Origin: Labilithrix luteola | GTDB taxonomy: Bacteria; Myxococcota_A; Polyangia; Polyangiales; Polyangiaceae | Assembly: GCA_026225435.1 (NCBI GenBank) | Contig: JAMFST010001399.1 | Location: forward strand, 1 to 20,234 | Length of the DNA: 20,234 bases | Direction of reading: 5' to 3' | In this document: positions 5,865-14,365 of the stretch, piece after piece | Position numbering within the stretch: position 1 is the first letter of the stretch | Layout of the letters: every line of letters begins with the position of its first letter | Program-made: the position numbers and the translations under genes | Notes under the pieces: model-generated | The model's database searches: none | Seen by the model: the letters and a program-made list of their open reading frames with translations, nothing else | Told to the model about the DNA's origin: nothing

Positions 5865-6965
5865 ATGATGAAGTCTCATGTTGGAATGATCGCGCTGCTC
5901 GCTGGCACCCTGGCGGCGACCGCCGGTTGTAACAAGTCGGACAGCGGCACCTCGTCGACGTCGACCACCTCGGGCAACGCTGCCGCGAACCCGAACAGCG
6001 GCGACAAGCCCGCCGAGGCGATGACCGGCGGCAACAGCACCGTCGACCTCGTCAACAAGACGGACACCGAGCTGAAAGGCAAGACCATCGCGTACCTGCC
6101 GGTGGCCATGGGCGTCACGCTCATGGAAGCCTGGTGGCACGAGATCCAGGCTGGCGCGGACTTCTCCGGCATGAAGTCGTCGGTCAAGGATCCCAACTGG
6201 TCGACCCAGGCCGAGACCCAGGCGCTCGCCGCCCTCATCGGCGAGAAGCCGAACGTCCTCGTGGTCCACAACCCGAACGTGCAGCTCCTCGCCAAGCAGC
6301 TGGAGCAGGCGGAGAAGGCCGGGATCTACGTCATCCAGGTCAACATGGTCTCCAACTACAAGACCGACGCGTACATCGGCGCGGACTGGATCAAGCTCGG
6401 CGAGCAGATGGCCGGCGACCTGGTCAAGCAGTGCGGCACCGGGAGCGGCAAGTCCGGCAAGATCCAGATCATCCAGGGGGAGCTCACCTCGGCCACCTCG
6501 CTCGATCAGATGAAGGGGGCCAAGCCCATCTTCGACAAGGATCCGGCGATCAAGATCGTCAGCGATCAGGCGGCCAACTGGGACGCGACCAAGGCGCACG
6601 ACATCACCGCCACCGTCCTCCAGCAGAACCCCGACCTCTGCGGCATCTACGGCTTCTGGGACGTCATGACTCTCGGCGCGTCCGAGGCGGTCAAGAGCGC
6701 CGGCCTCACCGGCAAGATCAGCGTCTCGGCCAGCGGCGACGGCGCGCGCGCCGCCTGCGACGGCGTGAAGTCCGGCGCCTTCACCACCTATTACAGCTAC
6801 GACGCCAAGCAGCAGGGGCGCGACATCATCGACACCGCCAAGCTGCTCCTCGAGCAGGGCAAGACGCCGGGCTCGGGCCACACCGCGCTCTACTCGCCCA
6901 TCGAGGTCTTCACGAAGGACACCGTGAAGGACAGCCAGTGCTTTGACGTGACGATCAAAAAATGA
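5865..6965 (+). CDS. Lipoprotein substrate-binding protein, RbsB-like (Peripla_BP_4)
   Basis: A 366-residue ABC binding protein. From ATG 5865 the start is MMKSHVGMIALLAGTLAA, then TAGC, a lipobox with the modified Cys at residue 22. A Ser/Thr/Gly/Asn-rich linker of about 40 residues follows. The mature domain begins KTIAYLPVAMGVTLMEAWWHEI, with later AALIGEKPNVLVVHNPN and GIYGFWDVMTLGASEAVKSA, typical of type-I sugar-binding proteins. Start choice is uncertain: 5865 has GGAAAGG 9 bases upstream and a normal signal peptide. An in-frame ATG at 5799 has AGGGAG 8 bases upstream but would add 22 polar residues in front of the signal. The protein should be anchored outside the cytoplasmic membrane, delivering ligand to the two permeases. 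Its stop overlaps the next ATG (ATGA). Confidence 0.9.
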   Translation: MMKSHVGMIALLAGTLAATAGCNKSDSGTSSTSTTSGNAAANPNSGDKPAEAMTGGNSTVDLVNKTDTELKGKTIAYLPVAMGVTLMEAWWHEIQAGADFSGMKSSVKDPNWSTQAETQALAALIGEKPNVLVVHNPNVQLLAKQLEQAEKAGIYVIQVNMVSNYKTDAYIGADWIKLGEQMAGDLVKQCGTGSGKSGKIQIIQGELTSATSLDQMKGAKPIFDKDPAIKIVSDQAANWDATKAHDITATVLQQNPDLCGIYGFWDVMTLGASEAVKSAGLTGKISVSASGDGARAACDGVKSGAFTTYYSYDAKQQGRDIIDTAKLLLEQGKTPGSGHTALYSPIEVFTKDTVKDSQCFDVTIKK

Positions 6966-9085
6966 GCGCGACGACGTCCTTCCGGCAGGCCTACCTCAGG
7001 GCCCGATATCGCTTCTCACTCGCCCAGGTGGTCGCGGAGCTTCTGCAGAAGCGCTGGATGGACGCCCTGGTGCCGTTCGTGGTGATGGTGGTGGTCGTCA
7101 CCACCTTCACCCAGCTCATCTCGGGCTACACGGACGTCGACAATCTCATCAACACGGGGCGGGAATTCGGCGAGTTCGGGTTCCTCGTCTTCGCCCTGAC
7201 CCTGGTGGTCATCGGCGGCGGAATCGACCTGTCCATCGGCGCGATCTTCGCGCTGTGTGACCTGGTCGCGCTGGTCTGCTTCGTTCACTTCAAGCTGCCG
7301 CTGGTCGCCGTCATCCCCATCACGTTGATCGCCGGCGGTGCGCTGGCGGCGGTGAACGGGATCCTCATCGGCTTCCTCCGCACCCGCGCCTTCCTCACCA
7401 CCCTGGTGACGATGATCATCTTCCGCGCGGTGTTCGACATCCTCGGGCAGAAGTACAGCCAGGAGCTGATGAGCGGCACGCCGGAGAACTCCACCTGGGA
7501 GTGGCTCGGCTCGGGCTCGCTCCTCGGAATTCCCTCGAACATCATCGCGCTGGTGATCGTGGCCATCGTCGGCCACATCTTCCTCAGTCGCTCGCGCCCC
7601 GGCTGGCACCTCACGGCCATCGGCGCCGGTCGCCGCGCCGCGCGTCACGCCGGCATCGGCATCGAGTGGACGCTCTTCTGGACCTACGTCGGCTCCGGCG
7701 TCCTCTGCGCCATCGGCGGCCTCTTCTACGCCGCCCGTCTCGCCAGCGCCGGCTCGGACACGGGGCTCAACAGCGAGATCGTGGCCATCACCGCCGTCGT
7801 CCTCGGCGGCGTCAGCCTCGGCGGCGGCAAGGGGAGCGTCGGTCGTGCCCTCATCGGCGCCACCACCGTCCTCGTGCTCACCAACGGCGTCGTCCGTCTC
7901 GGCGTCGTCGGCGGAATGAGCTCGGTCGTCCTCGGGGCGACGCTGCTCCTCGCCGTCGCCATCGACGTGCACTGGGCCAAGCACCGCCACAAGGCGATCG
8001 CCAAGCTGTACGTCGTGCCGACCTACCTCGCGCTGCCCCCCGGGCAGTCGACCGACGAGGGGCCCTTCAAGCCGAACCAGCGCCTCGCCAAGTCGCAGGC
8101 CATCGGCCTCGACATGGTCGACGGGCCCGAGGACTGCATCATCGACCGCCAGGGTCGCCTGTACGCCGGCGTTCGCCAGGGCTGGATCCTGCGCTTCTCC
8201 GGGCCCAACTTCGAGAACCGCGAGGTCTTTTCCAAGCCCGGCGGCCGCCCCCTGGGCATGGCCTTCGACAAGGACGACAACCTCATCGTCTGTCTCGCCG
8301 GCATGGGGCTGTACGGCATCCGCGAGGACGGCTCGGTCTTCAAGCTGAGCGACGAGACCAACCGCTCCTGGAACAAGATCAACGACGACTCGCGCCTGCG
8401 CCTCGCCGACGATCTCGACATCGGGCCGGACGGGCGCGTCTACTTCAGCGAAGCGACCATCCGCTACGAGATCCACAGCTGGGCCACCGACGCGCTCGAG
8501 GGGCGCGGCAACGGCCGCATCATCGAGTACGACCCGCGCAACGGCAAGACGCGGACGATCATCAAGAACGTGCTCTTCCCCAACGGGATCTGCATGTCGC
8601 ACGACGGCAAGTCGTTCCTCTTCGCCGAGACGTGGAAGCACTCGATCAGCCGCCACTGGGTCGAGGGGCCCAAGGCGGGGACGACGGAGGTCATCATCGA
8701 CAACCTCCCCGGCTTCCCCGACAACATCAACCGATCGTCGGACGGGAAGTACTGGCTGGCGCTCGTGGGCATGCGCACGCCGTCGCTCGACCTGGCCATG
8801 CGCTTCCCCGATTTCCGCACCCGCATGGTGAAGGAGATCGCCCCCGACGAGTGGCTGTTCCCCAACATCAACAACGGCTGCGTCTGCAAGTTCGACGACG
8901 CCGGCAACGTCTCCGAGTCGCTGTGGGACTCGGGCGGCACCTCGCACCCGACCATCACCTCGATGCGCGAGGACCGCGGACATCTGTACATCGGCGGTCT
9001 GTACAACAACCGCATCGGTCGCATCCCGCTCGAGGGCTCCGACCCCAGCTGGAACGGCGTCGAGTCGTACTGGGGGAAGAAGTGA
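6962..9085 (+). CDS. Fusion: RbsC-type ABC permease plus strictosidine-synthase-like beta-propeller
   Basis: A single open frame of 707 residues. Residues 1 to about 340 are a second CUT2 permease: GGGIDLSIGAIFAL (85-98), a GAGRRAARHAGI loop (221-232) and GGVSLGGGKGS (282-292). After a linker of about 30 residues, 373-700 form a propeller of the strictosidine synthase / APMAP / SMP-30 superfamily. Its signs are GPED (388-391), ADDLD (482-486), RYEIHSW then ALEGRG, FPNG (539-542), HWVEGPKAGT and LPGFPDN (582-588). E390, N541 and the PDN Asp match the metal-binding positions of SMP-30-type lactonases; the usual Asn of NDLD is Asp here. Permeases of this family are expected to have a cytoplasmic C-terminus, so the propeller would sit at the inner mouth of the pore. 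No internal stop or good ribosome site separates the halves, so I take the fusion as genuine. Substrate unknown. Confidence 0.9.
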   Translation: MSATTSFRQAYLRARYRFSLAQVVAELLQKRWMDALVPFVVMVVVVTTFTQLISGYTDVDNLINTGREFGEFGFLVFALTLVVIGGGIDLSIGAIFALCDLVALVCFVHFKLPLVAVIPITLIAGGALAAVNGILIGFLRTRAFLTTLVTMIIFRAVFDILGQKYSQELMSGTPENSTWEWLGSGSLLGIPSNIIALVIVAIVGHIFLSRSRPGWHLTAIGAGRRAARHAGIGIEWTLFWTYVGSGVLCAIGGLFYAARLASAGSDTGLNSEIVAITAVVLGGVSLGGGKGSVGRALIGATTVLVLTNGVVRLGVVGGMSSVVLGATLLLAVAIDVHWAKHRHKAIAKLYVVPTYLALPPGQSTDEGPFKPNQRLAKSQAIGLDMVDGPEDCIIDRQGRLYAGVRQGWILRFSGPNFENREVFSKPGGRPLGMAFDKDDNLIVCLAGMGLYGIREDGSVFKLSDETNRSWNKINDDSRLRLADDLDIGPDGRVYFSEATIRYEIHSWATDALEGRGNGRIIEYDPRNGKTRTIIKNVLFPNGICMSHDGKSFLFAETWKHSISRHWVEGPKAGTTEVIIDNLPGFPDNINRSSDGKYWLALVGMRTPSLDLAMRFPDFRTRMVKEIAPDEWLFPNINNGCVCKFDDAGNVSESLWDSGGTSHPTITSMREDRGHLYIGGLYNNRIGRIPLEGSDPSWNGVESYWGKK

Positions 9086-10131
9086 GCTTCATCGTCGACG
9101 TCGCCCGCGAGATCTTCCGCCCGAACCGCGAGCGTCACGCCATCCCCTCGCTCGACGGCCCGTGGCAGCCCAACAGCCGCCTCGAGGAAGGGACGGAGAC
9201 CGCGCAGCTCGAGGAGCCCGACGATCTCGTCTCGCACGGCGGGCAGCTGCTCGTGTCGAGCGGCACCAAGGTGGGCGAGCACGAGCTGTCCGGGCCCACC
9301 GGCGGCCTCGCCAGCCGCGGCGACCAGCTCGCGGTCTGTGTCGAAGGGAAGGGGATCCAGATCGTCGGCGGCAAGCACGACGGCCTCGTCCTGTCCGCCA
9401 CCGACGGCGAGCCGCTGCGCCACCCGACGGCCGTGTGCTTCGGCGACGACGACACGCTCTACGTCTGCGAGGGCTCGCTCACCGAGTCTGCCAGCCGGTG
9501 GAACTGGGACCTGATGCGCAAGGGGGCGACAGGTCGCGTGCTCCGCTTCTCGCTCTCCTCGGCCAGCGGGACGACCGGCACGGCGCTCGCGAGCGGGCTG
9601 CAGTTCCCCTACGGCGTCGTGGTGTGGAAGGACCGGGTCGTCTTCACCGAGTCCTGGGCCCATCGCCTCTGGTCGATGGACACCAGCGGCGGCGACCGGA
9701 AGATGGTCGTGAAGAACTTCCCCGGCTACCCGGCGCGCGTGCACCTCGCGAGCAAGGGTGGCTTCTGGCTGGCGTTCTTCGCCATGCGCACCCAGCTGGT
9801 GGACTTCGTCCTCAAGGAGACCGAGTACCGCGAGGCGATGATCGCGCAGGTCGATCCGCGCTGGTGGGTCTGCCCGACGCTCGTCTCGCACGACTACTTC
9901 CTCGAGCCGGCGCAGAGCGGCAGCATCCGCCAGCTCGGTATCCGCAAGGCGTGGTCGCCGCCGCGCTCGTACGGACTGGTGGTGCGTCTCAACGATCAGC
10001 TCGACGCCGCCGAGAGCCTGCACAGCCGCGTCGGCGGTCATGTGCACGGGGTGACCGGCATCGCCGAGCACGGCGGCAAGCTGTGCGTGGCGTCCAAGGG
10101 GCACGGTCGCGTGCTGGAGGTGCAGTCGTGA
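9082..10131 (+). CDS. Stand-alone strictosidine-synthase-like propeller, probable pseudo-enzyme
   Basis: A 349-residue relative of the propeller in the preceding fusion, without a signal peptide. It starts at GTG 9082, overlapping the upstream stop by 4 bases, and its own stop overlaps the ATPase start the same way. Family landmarks remain: LEEPDDLV (43-50), HPTAVCF, FPYGVVV (175-181), FTESWAHRLW and FPGYPARVHLASKGGFWLAF. Compared with the fusion, each expected metal ligand has changed: GPED to EPDD (Glu to Asp), the NDL-type Asn to Thr116, FPNG to FPYG (Tyr177), and PDN to PAR. It therefore keeps the fold but probably not the lactonase activity. It may act as a sensor, scaffold or partner of the fused propeller. 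The tight overlaps imply production in step with the transporter. Confidence 0.8.
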   Translation: MSFIVDVAREIFRPNRERHAIPSLDGPWQPNSRLEEGTETAQLEEPDDLVSHGGQLLVSSGTKVGEHELSGPTGGLASRGDQLAVCVEGKGIQIVGGKHDGLVLSATDGEPLRHPTAVCFGDDDTLYVCEGSLTESASRWNWDLMRKGATGRVLRFSLSSASGTTGTALASGLQFPYGVVVWKDRVVFTESWAHRLWSMDTSGGDRKMVVKNFPGYPARVHLASKGGFWLAFFAMRTQLVDFVLKETEYREAMIAQVDPRWWVCPTLVSHDYFLEPAQSGSIRQLGIRKAWSPPRSYGLVVRLNDQLDAAESLHSRVGGHVHGVTGIAEHGGKLCVASKGHGRVLEVQS

Positions 10132-11612
10132 GCTTCGTGGAGATCCGTGGCGCCAGCAAGGCGTACGCCGGGCAGCTCGCCATCGACAAGGTCGACTTCG
10201 ACGTCGACCTCGGCGAGGTGCACTCGCTCGTCGGCGAGAACGGAGCCGGCAAGTCGACCCTGTGCAAGGCGCTCGCCGGCGCGGTGGTCCTCAGCGGAGG
10301 GACGATCACCATCGACGGCAAGTTGATGAAGTTCGAGACGCCCAAGGACGCGCTCGATGCCGGCGTGGTCATGGTCTACCAGGAGACCAGCCTGGTGCCG
10401 ACGATGACCGTCGCGCAGAACATCCAGCTGGGGAAGGAGAAGGCGCTCAACCGCCTTCGCGGGCTGTACATCTGGGGGCAGCAGCTGCTCTCCTCGCTCA
10501 ACTTCCACGTCGACCCGACGGCGCTCGTCTCCTCGCTCGGCGCCGCGCAGAAGCAGATGGTGGAGATCGCCCGCGCCGTCTTCCACGAGGCGAAGGTCAT
10601 CATCTTCGACGAGCCCACCGCCACGCTGACGCCGGAGGAGAAGCAGCACTTCTTCGACCTGGTGGCCAACCTCAAGGCGCGCGGCACGGCGATCATCTTC
10701 ATCTCCCACGCGCTCGAGGAGGCGCTCGAGACGAGCGATCGCATCACCGTCCTGCGCGACGGCAAGAACGTCATCACCGCCCCGGCCAAGGAGTTCACCC
10801 GCGCCAAGCTCGTGCAGAGCATGGTCGGGCGCGCCGTCACCGCCGTCGAGCGCAAGCCGCGCAAGCCGGTGGGCGAGAAGCGCAAGGTGCTCGTGGTCGA
10901 GAACCTCAGCCAGGGCACCATGGTGAAGAACATGTCGTTCTCGGTCTACGCCGGCGAGGTGACCGGGATGAGCGGCCTGGTCGGCTCGGGGCGCACGGAG
11001 ACGGCGAAGGTCATCGCCGGCGCGACCAAGCGAAACCTGATGCACGGCGGGATGGTCTACCTCGACGGAAGGGCCGTCCGTTACCGCGTGCCGCGGCAGG
11101 CGGTGGACGACGGCATCGTCTACGTGACCGAGGACCGGAAGCTGAATGGCTTCTACGAGACGATGAGCGTCGGCGAGAACATTTACCTGTCCTGGCTCGC
11201 CAGCAAGGACGGGCGCGGGCTCTTCGTGTCCAAGGGGCAGCAGCGGAAGATCGCCGACAAGTGGAAGGACCGCCTGTCCATCCGCTCGGTCAGCAAGGAT
11301 CCGCGCATCAACGAGCTCTCCGGCGGCAACCAGCAGAAGGTGGTCATCGCCAAGTCGCTGGTGCAAAAGCCCAAGGTCGTCATCTTCGACGAGCCGACCC
11401 GCGGCGTGGACGTCGGCTCCATCCAGGAGATCCACGAGTTCATCCGCTCGCTGGCGGAAGAGGACATCGCGGTCATCGTGATCTCCTCGTACCTCCCCGA
11501 GGTGCTGGCGATCTCGGACCGCATCCTGGTCACGCGGGCGGGGCGCGTGGTCGAGGAGTTCACGCTCGAGAACGCGACGGAAGAAAAGATCATGTACGCG
11601 GCGGTGCACTAG
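10128..11612 (+). CDS. RbsA-type tandem ABC ATPase
   Basis: A 494-residue protein with two ATPase domains, starting at GTG 10128, which overlaps the previous stop by 4 bases. The first domain has Walker A GENGAGKST (36-44), the Q-loop in VYQETSL, signature SLGAAQKQ (136-143), Walker B VIIFDEP (157-163) and H194. The second has a degenerate Walker A, GLVGSGRTE (283-291), plus VTEDRK, a normal LSGGNQQ signature (397-403) and Walker B VVIFDEPTRGVDVG (417-430). One good and one degenerate nucleotide site is normal for the RbsA/XylG/MglA family. It powers import through the two permeases encoded upstream. A 27-base gap with a strong GGAGGAG ribosome site then leads to the SDR gene. Confidence 0.94.
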   Translation: MSFVEIRGASKAYAGQLAIDKVDFDVDLGEVHSLVGENGAGKSTLCKALAGAVVLSGGTITIDGKLMKFETPKDALDAGVVMVYQETSLVPTMTVAQNIQLGKEKALNRLRGLYIWGQQLLSSLNFHVDPTALVSSLGAAQKQMVEIARAVFHEAKVIIFDEPTATLTPEEKQHFFDLVANLKARGTAIIFISHALEEALETSDRITVLRDGKNVITAPAKEFTRAKLVQSMVGRAVTAVERKPRKPVGEKRKVLVVENLSQGTMVKNMSFSVYAGEVTGMSGLVGSGRTETAKVIAGATKRNLMHGGMVYLDGRAVRYRVPRQAVDDGIVYVTEDRKLNGFYETMSVGENIYLSWLASKDGRGLFVSKGQQRKIADKWKDRLSIRSVSKDPRINELSGGNQQKVVIAKSLVQKPKVVIFDEPTRGVDVGSIQEIHEFIRSLAEEDIAVIVISSYLPEVLAISDRILVTRAGRVVEEFTLENATEEKIMYAAVH

Positions 11613-11639
11613 GCACCTGTCCGCCGGAGGAGACATCTC

Positions 11640-12350
11640 ATGAACCGACTCGCAGGAAAGCGCGCCCTCATCACCGGCGCGGCCTCGGGAATCGGCGAGG
11701 CCGCGGTGCATCGCTTTCGTGAAGAAGGCGCGCAGGTCTTCGCCGTGGATCGTGCCGCCGGAGAAGGCGTCACGCAGATCGACATCACCGCGCCGGGCGC
11801 GCCGGAGGAGATCGCCGCCAAGGCGAAGGCCGCGCTCGGTGGCCTGGACATCCTCGTCAACAACGCCGGGCTCGGCACCTGGGCGAAGTTCGACGACACC
11901 ACCGACGAGCTGTGGGACCGCATGTTCGCGGTGAACTCGCGCGCGCCGTTCCAGCTGGTGCGCGCCTGTCTCCCGATGCTCAAGGAGTCGAAGGCGGGGC
12001 GCATCATCAACACCGGATCGGTGATGAGCGAGCGCACCGACAAGGGGCTCGTCGCCTACACCGCCTCGAAGCACGCCATCGCCGGGATGACGCGCGGTCT
12101 CGCGCTCGAGTTCGGTCCGCTGGGGATCACGGTCAACTTCGTCATGCCCGGCGCCATCGCCACCGGCATGACGCGCGAGAGCTTCGAGGATCCGAAGGTC
12201 CGTGCCATCTGGGAGAAGAAGTCGCCGCTGCGACGCATCGCCGAGCCGATCGAGATCGCCCACGGGATGCTCTTCCTCGCGTCCGACGACGCCAGCTTCA
12301 TCACCGGCACCGGCCTCTTGATCGATGGCGGCCTGACCCTTAGAACCTGA
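11640..12350 (+). CDS. SDR-family dehydrogenase (first of pair)
   Basis: A 236-residue classical short-chain dehydrogenase. TGAASGIG (12-19) is the nucleotide-binding motif, NNAG is at 73-76, and the catalytic Ser, Tyr and Lys are S126, Y139 and K143 in the form YTASK. The short C-terminus ending FLIT-type (SFITGTGLLIDGGL) is typical of 3-oxoacyl reductase-like and sugar dehydrogenase-like SDRs. VDR after the second strand, an acidic residue, suggests NAD(H) preference. GGAGGAG at 11626-11632 is a strong ribosome site 7 bases before the ATG. It lies 27 bases behind the ATPase gene, so it probably acts on the imported compound or a derivative. Substrate cannot be read from sequence. Confidence 0.9.
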   Translation: MNRLAGKRALITGAASGIGEAAVHRFREEGAQVFAVDRAAGEGVTQIDITAPGAPEEIAAKAKAALGGLDILVNNAGLGTWAKFDDTTDELWDRMFAVNSRAPFQLVRACLPMLKESKAGRIINTGSVMSERTDKGLVAYTASKHAIAGMTRGLALEFGPLGITVNFVMPGAIATGMTRESFEDPKVRAIWEKKSPLRRIAEPIEIAHGMLFLASDDASFITGTGLLIDGGLTLRT

Positions 12351-12370
12351 GCACAGTCAGGTATTTTCCA

Positions 12371-13144
12371 ATGTTCACTCTCAAGGACAAGGTCGCGATC
12401 GTCACCGGCTCCAGCCGCGGGATCGGGCGTGCTTCGGCCGAGCAGATGGCCCGCCTGGGTGCCAGGGTGGTCGTCTCCAGCCGCAAGGCGGACGCGTGTG
12501 AGCCGGTCGCCGCCGGCATCCGCGCCGAAGGGGGCGAGGCGATGGTCATCCCTTGCCACGTCGGCCACAAGGAGCAGCTGCAGGCGCTCGTCGACGGCAC
12601 CCTGGCGAAGTGGGGCAAGATCGACATCCTGGTCTGCAACGCCGCCGTCAGCACCTACGCCGGCCCGATGCACGAGGCGACCGACGCCGACTTCACCAAG
12701 ATGATGAACACCAACGTGATGAGCACGTTCTGGCTGTGCAACATGGTGGCGCCCCGGATGCCGCGGGGCGGCTCGATCATCTTGATCTCCAGCATCGCCG
12801 GGCTCGTCGGGCAGAGCGCCATCGGCGTCTACGGGATCACCAAGGCGGCGGACGCGGCGCTCGGGCGCAACCTCGCGGTCGAGTGGGGCCACAAGGGCGT
12901 GCGCGCCAACACCATCGCCCCCGGTCTCATCAAGACCGACATGGCCCGCGTGCTCTGGGAGAACCCGGACATGCTCAAGTCGATGGAACGAGCGAGCCCG
13001 CTCCGCCGCATCGGCGAGCCGGACGACATCGCCGGCGCCGTCTGCTTCCTCGCCAGCGACGCCGCTGCCTTCATGACCGGCCAGACCCTCGTGGTCGACG
13101 GCGGGGCCACCGGTGCCGACCCCTTCACGCAGTTTTCCGAATAA
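12371..13144 (+). CDS. SDR-family dehydrogenase (second of pair)
   Basis: A 257-residue classical SDR: TGSSRGIG (12-19), CNAA at 89-92 in place of NNAG, Ser near 140-141 in ILISSIAG, and Y154/K158 in YGITK. SSRKAD after the second strand suggests NADP(H) preference, unlike the preceding SDR. The C-terminus has the common CFLASDAAAFMTGQTLVVDGG followed by a short extra tail (ATGADPFTQFSE). The ATG lies 20 bases after the previous stop with only a weak ribosome site (CAGGTA). A pair of SDRs with different cofactor signatures could catalyse successive oxidation and reduction, or opposite stereochemistry, on the same intermediate. Their specificity is unknown. Confidence 0.9.
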   Translation: MFTLKDKVAIVTGSSRGIGRASAEQMARLGARVVVSSRKADACEPVAAGIRAEGGEAMVIPCHVGHKEQLQALVDGTLAKWGKIDILVCNAAVSTYAGPMHEATDADFTKMMNTNVMSTFWLCNMVAPRMPRGGSIILISSIAGLVGQSAIGVYGITKAADAALGRNLAVEWGHKGVRANTIAPGLIKTDMARVLWENPDMLKSMERASPLRRIGEPDDIAGAVCFLASDAAAFMTGQTLVVDGGATGADPFTQFSE

Positions 13145-13164
13145 CGATCAGGAGCCGTGCAAAA

Positions 13165-14355
13165 ATGGGATTCGATATCTCCCCGGAGCTGCAAGCCAAG
13201 GTCGACCAGGTCCGCGCGTTCGTCACCGAGGAGATCATCCCTCTCGAGCCGCAGTTCCTCTCGCGCCCCTTCACCGAGCTGCTCCCCAAGGTGCAGGAGC
13301 TCCGCGGCAAGGTGAAGAAGATGGGGCTCTTCTCCCCCCACATGCCCGCGGACGTCGGCGGCGCGGGGATGCATTTTCTCCAGTTCGCCCGCCTCAGCGA
13401 GGAGATCGGCAAGACGCCGATGGGCCTGCTCTGCTTCAACGCGCAGGCGCCCGACGCCGGCAACATGGAGCTGATGTACAAGCACGTCACCCCCGAGCAG
13501 CGGAAGAAATTCCTCGAGCCGGTCGTGCGCGGCGACATCCGCAGCATCTTCACCATGACCGAGCCGGATCACGCGGGCTCGAACCCGGTGGTCATGTCGG
13601 TGACGGCGAAGCGCGACGGTGACGACTACGTCATCAACGGTACCAAGTGGTTCTCCACCGGTGCCGACGGCGCGGGCCTCGCCATCGCCATGTGCGTCAC
13701 CAACCCCGACGCGCCGCCGCACCAGCGCGCCAGCATGCTCTTCGTTCCGCTGCCGGCGAAGGGCTTCAAGATCGTGCGCAACATCTCGGTGATGGGCGAG
13801 CCGGGGCACGACTACTTCACCCACTGCGAAGTGAATTACGACGACGTCCGCGTCCCCAAGGAGAACCTCCTCGGCGGCGAGGGGCAGGGATTCCTGCTCG
13901 CGCAGGATCGCCTCGGCCCGGGGCGCATCCACCACTGCATGCGCTGGATCGGCATCTGCGAGCGCGCCCTGTCGCTCATGATCGACCGCGCCCGCACCCG
14001 CAAGCTGGGGCACGACAAGGTGCTCGGCGACATGCAGTCGGTGCAGAACTGGATCGCCGAGAGCCGCGCGGAGATCGACGCCTCGCGCCTGCTCGTCCTC
14101 AACGCCGCCGAGGCGATCGAGAAGAAGGGGGCGCAGGGCTCCCGCATCGAGATCTCGTCCATCAAGTTCTTCGTCGCCGACGTGCTCATGCGCGTCATCG
14201 ACCGCGCCATCCAGACCCACGGCGCCATGGGCATGACCGACGACCTGATCCTCAGCTGGTGGTACCGCCACGAGCGCGGTTCGCGCATCTACGACGGCCC
14301 GGACGAGGTCCACAAGGCGGTGGTGGCGAAGGCTCTTCTCAAGGGCCATCGCTGA
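13165..14355 (+). CDS. Acyl-CoA dehydrogenase, ACAD10/11-like
   Basis: A 396-residue acyl-CoA dehydrogenase starting at ATG 13165, with AGGAG 10 bases upstream. FTMTEPDHAGSNP is the flavin and substrate segment of the middle domain, and GTKWFSTGADGA lies on the beta domain. The C-terminal RIYDGPDEVH (374-383) carries Asp377 where straight-chain enzymes have the catalytic Glu of the IYEGT motif. The DGPDEVH form is characteristic of the ACAD10/ACAD11-type group, which can act on branched, long or hydroxylated acyl-CoAs. It oxidises an acyl-CoA to the 2-enoyl-CoA using FAD and passes electrons to ETF. Being last in this same-strand run, it suggests that an acyl-CoA forms late in the pathway. 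It ends 10 bases before the convergent smpB. Confidence 0.92.
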   Translation: MGFDISPELQAKVDQVRAFVTEEIIPLEPQFLSRPFTELLPKVQELRGKVKKMGLFSPHMPADVGGAGMHFLQFARLSEEIGKTPMGLLCFNAQAPDAGNMELMYKHVTPEQRKKFLEPVVRGDIRSIFTMTEPDHAGSNPVVMSVTAKRDGDDYVINGTKWFSTGADGAGLAIAMCVTNPDAPPHQRASMLFVPLPAKGFKIVRNISVMGEPGHDYFTHCEVNYDDVRVPKENLLGGEGQGFLLAQDRLGPGRIHHCMRWIGICERALSLMIDRARTRKLGHDKVLGDMQSVQNWIAESRAEIDASRLLVLNAAEAIEKKGAQGSRIEISSIKFFVADVLMRVIDRAIQTHGAMGMTDDLILSWWYRHERGSRIYDGPDEVHKAVVAKALLKGHR

Positions 14356-14365
14356 ACGAGCGTCG

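Noticed and set aside
4785..6881. 698-codon open frame on the minus strand opposite the permease and binding protein
   Set aside because: High-GC antisense shadow: rich in Asp, Glu, His and Arg with no domain, while the plus strand encodes clear ABC proteins.
8464..10104. 546-codon minus-strand open frame opposite the two propellers
   Set aside because: No recognisable motif, and the composition is that of an antisense frame at high GC.
9082..10140. GTGAGCTTC repeated at two gene starts (9082 and 10128) as a possible regulatory repeat
   Set aside because: Both are simply the GTGA stop-start overlap followed by common Ser and Phe codons.
10038..12263. 741-codon minus-strand open frame opposite the ATPase and SDR
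   Set aside because: Low-complexity antisense shadow of well-recognised plus-strand genes.
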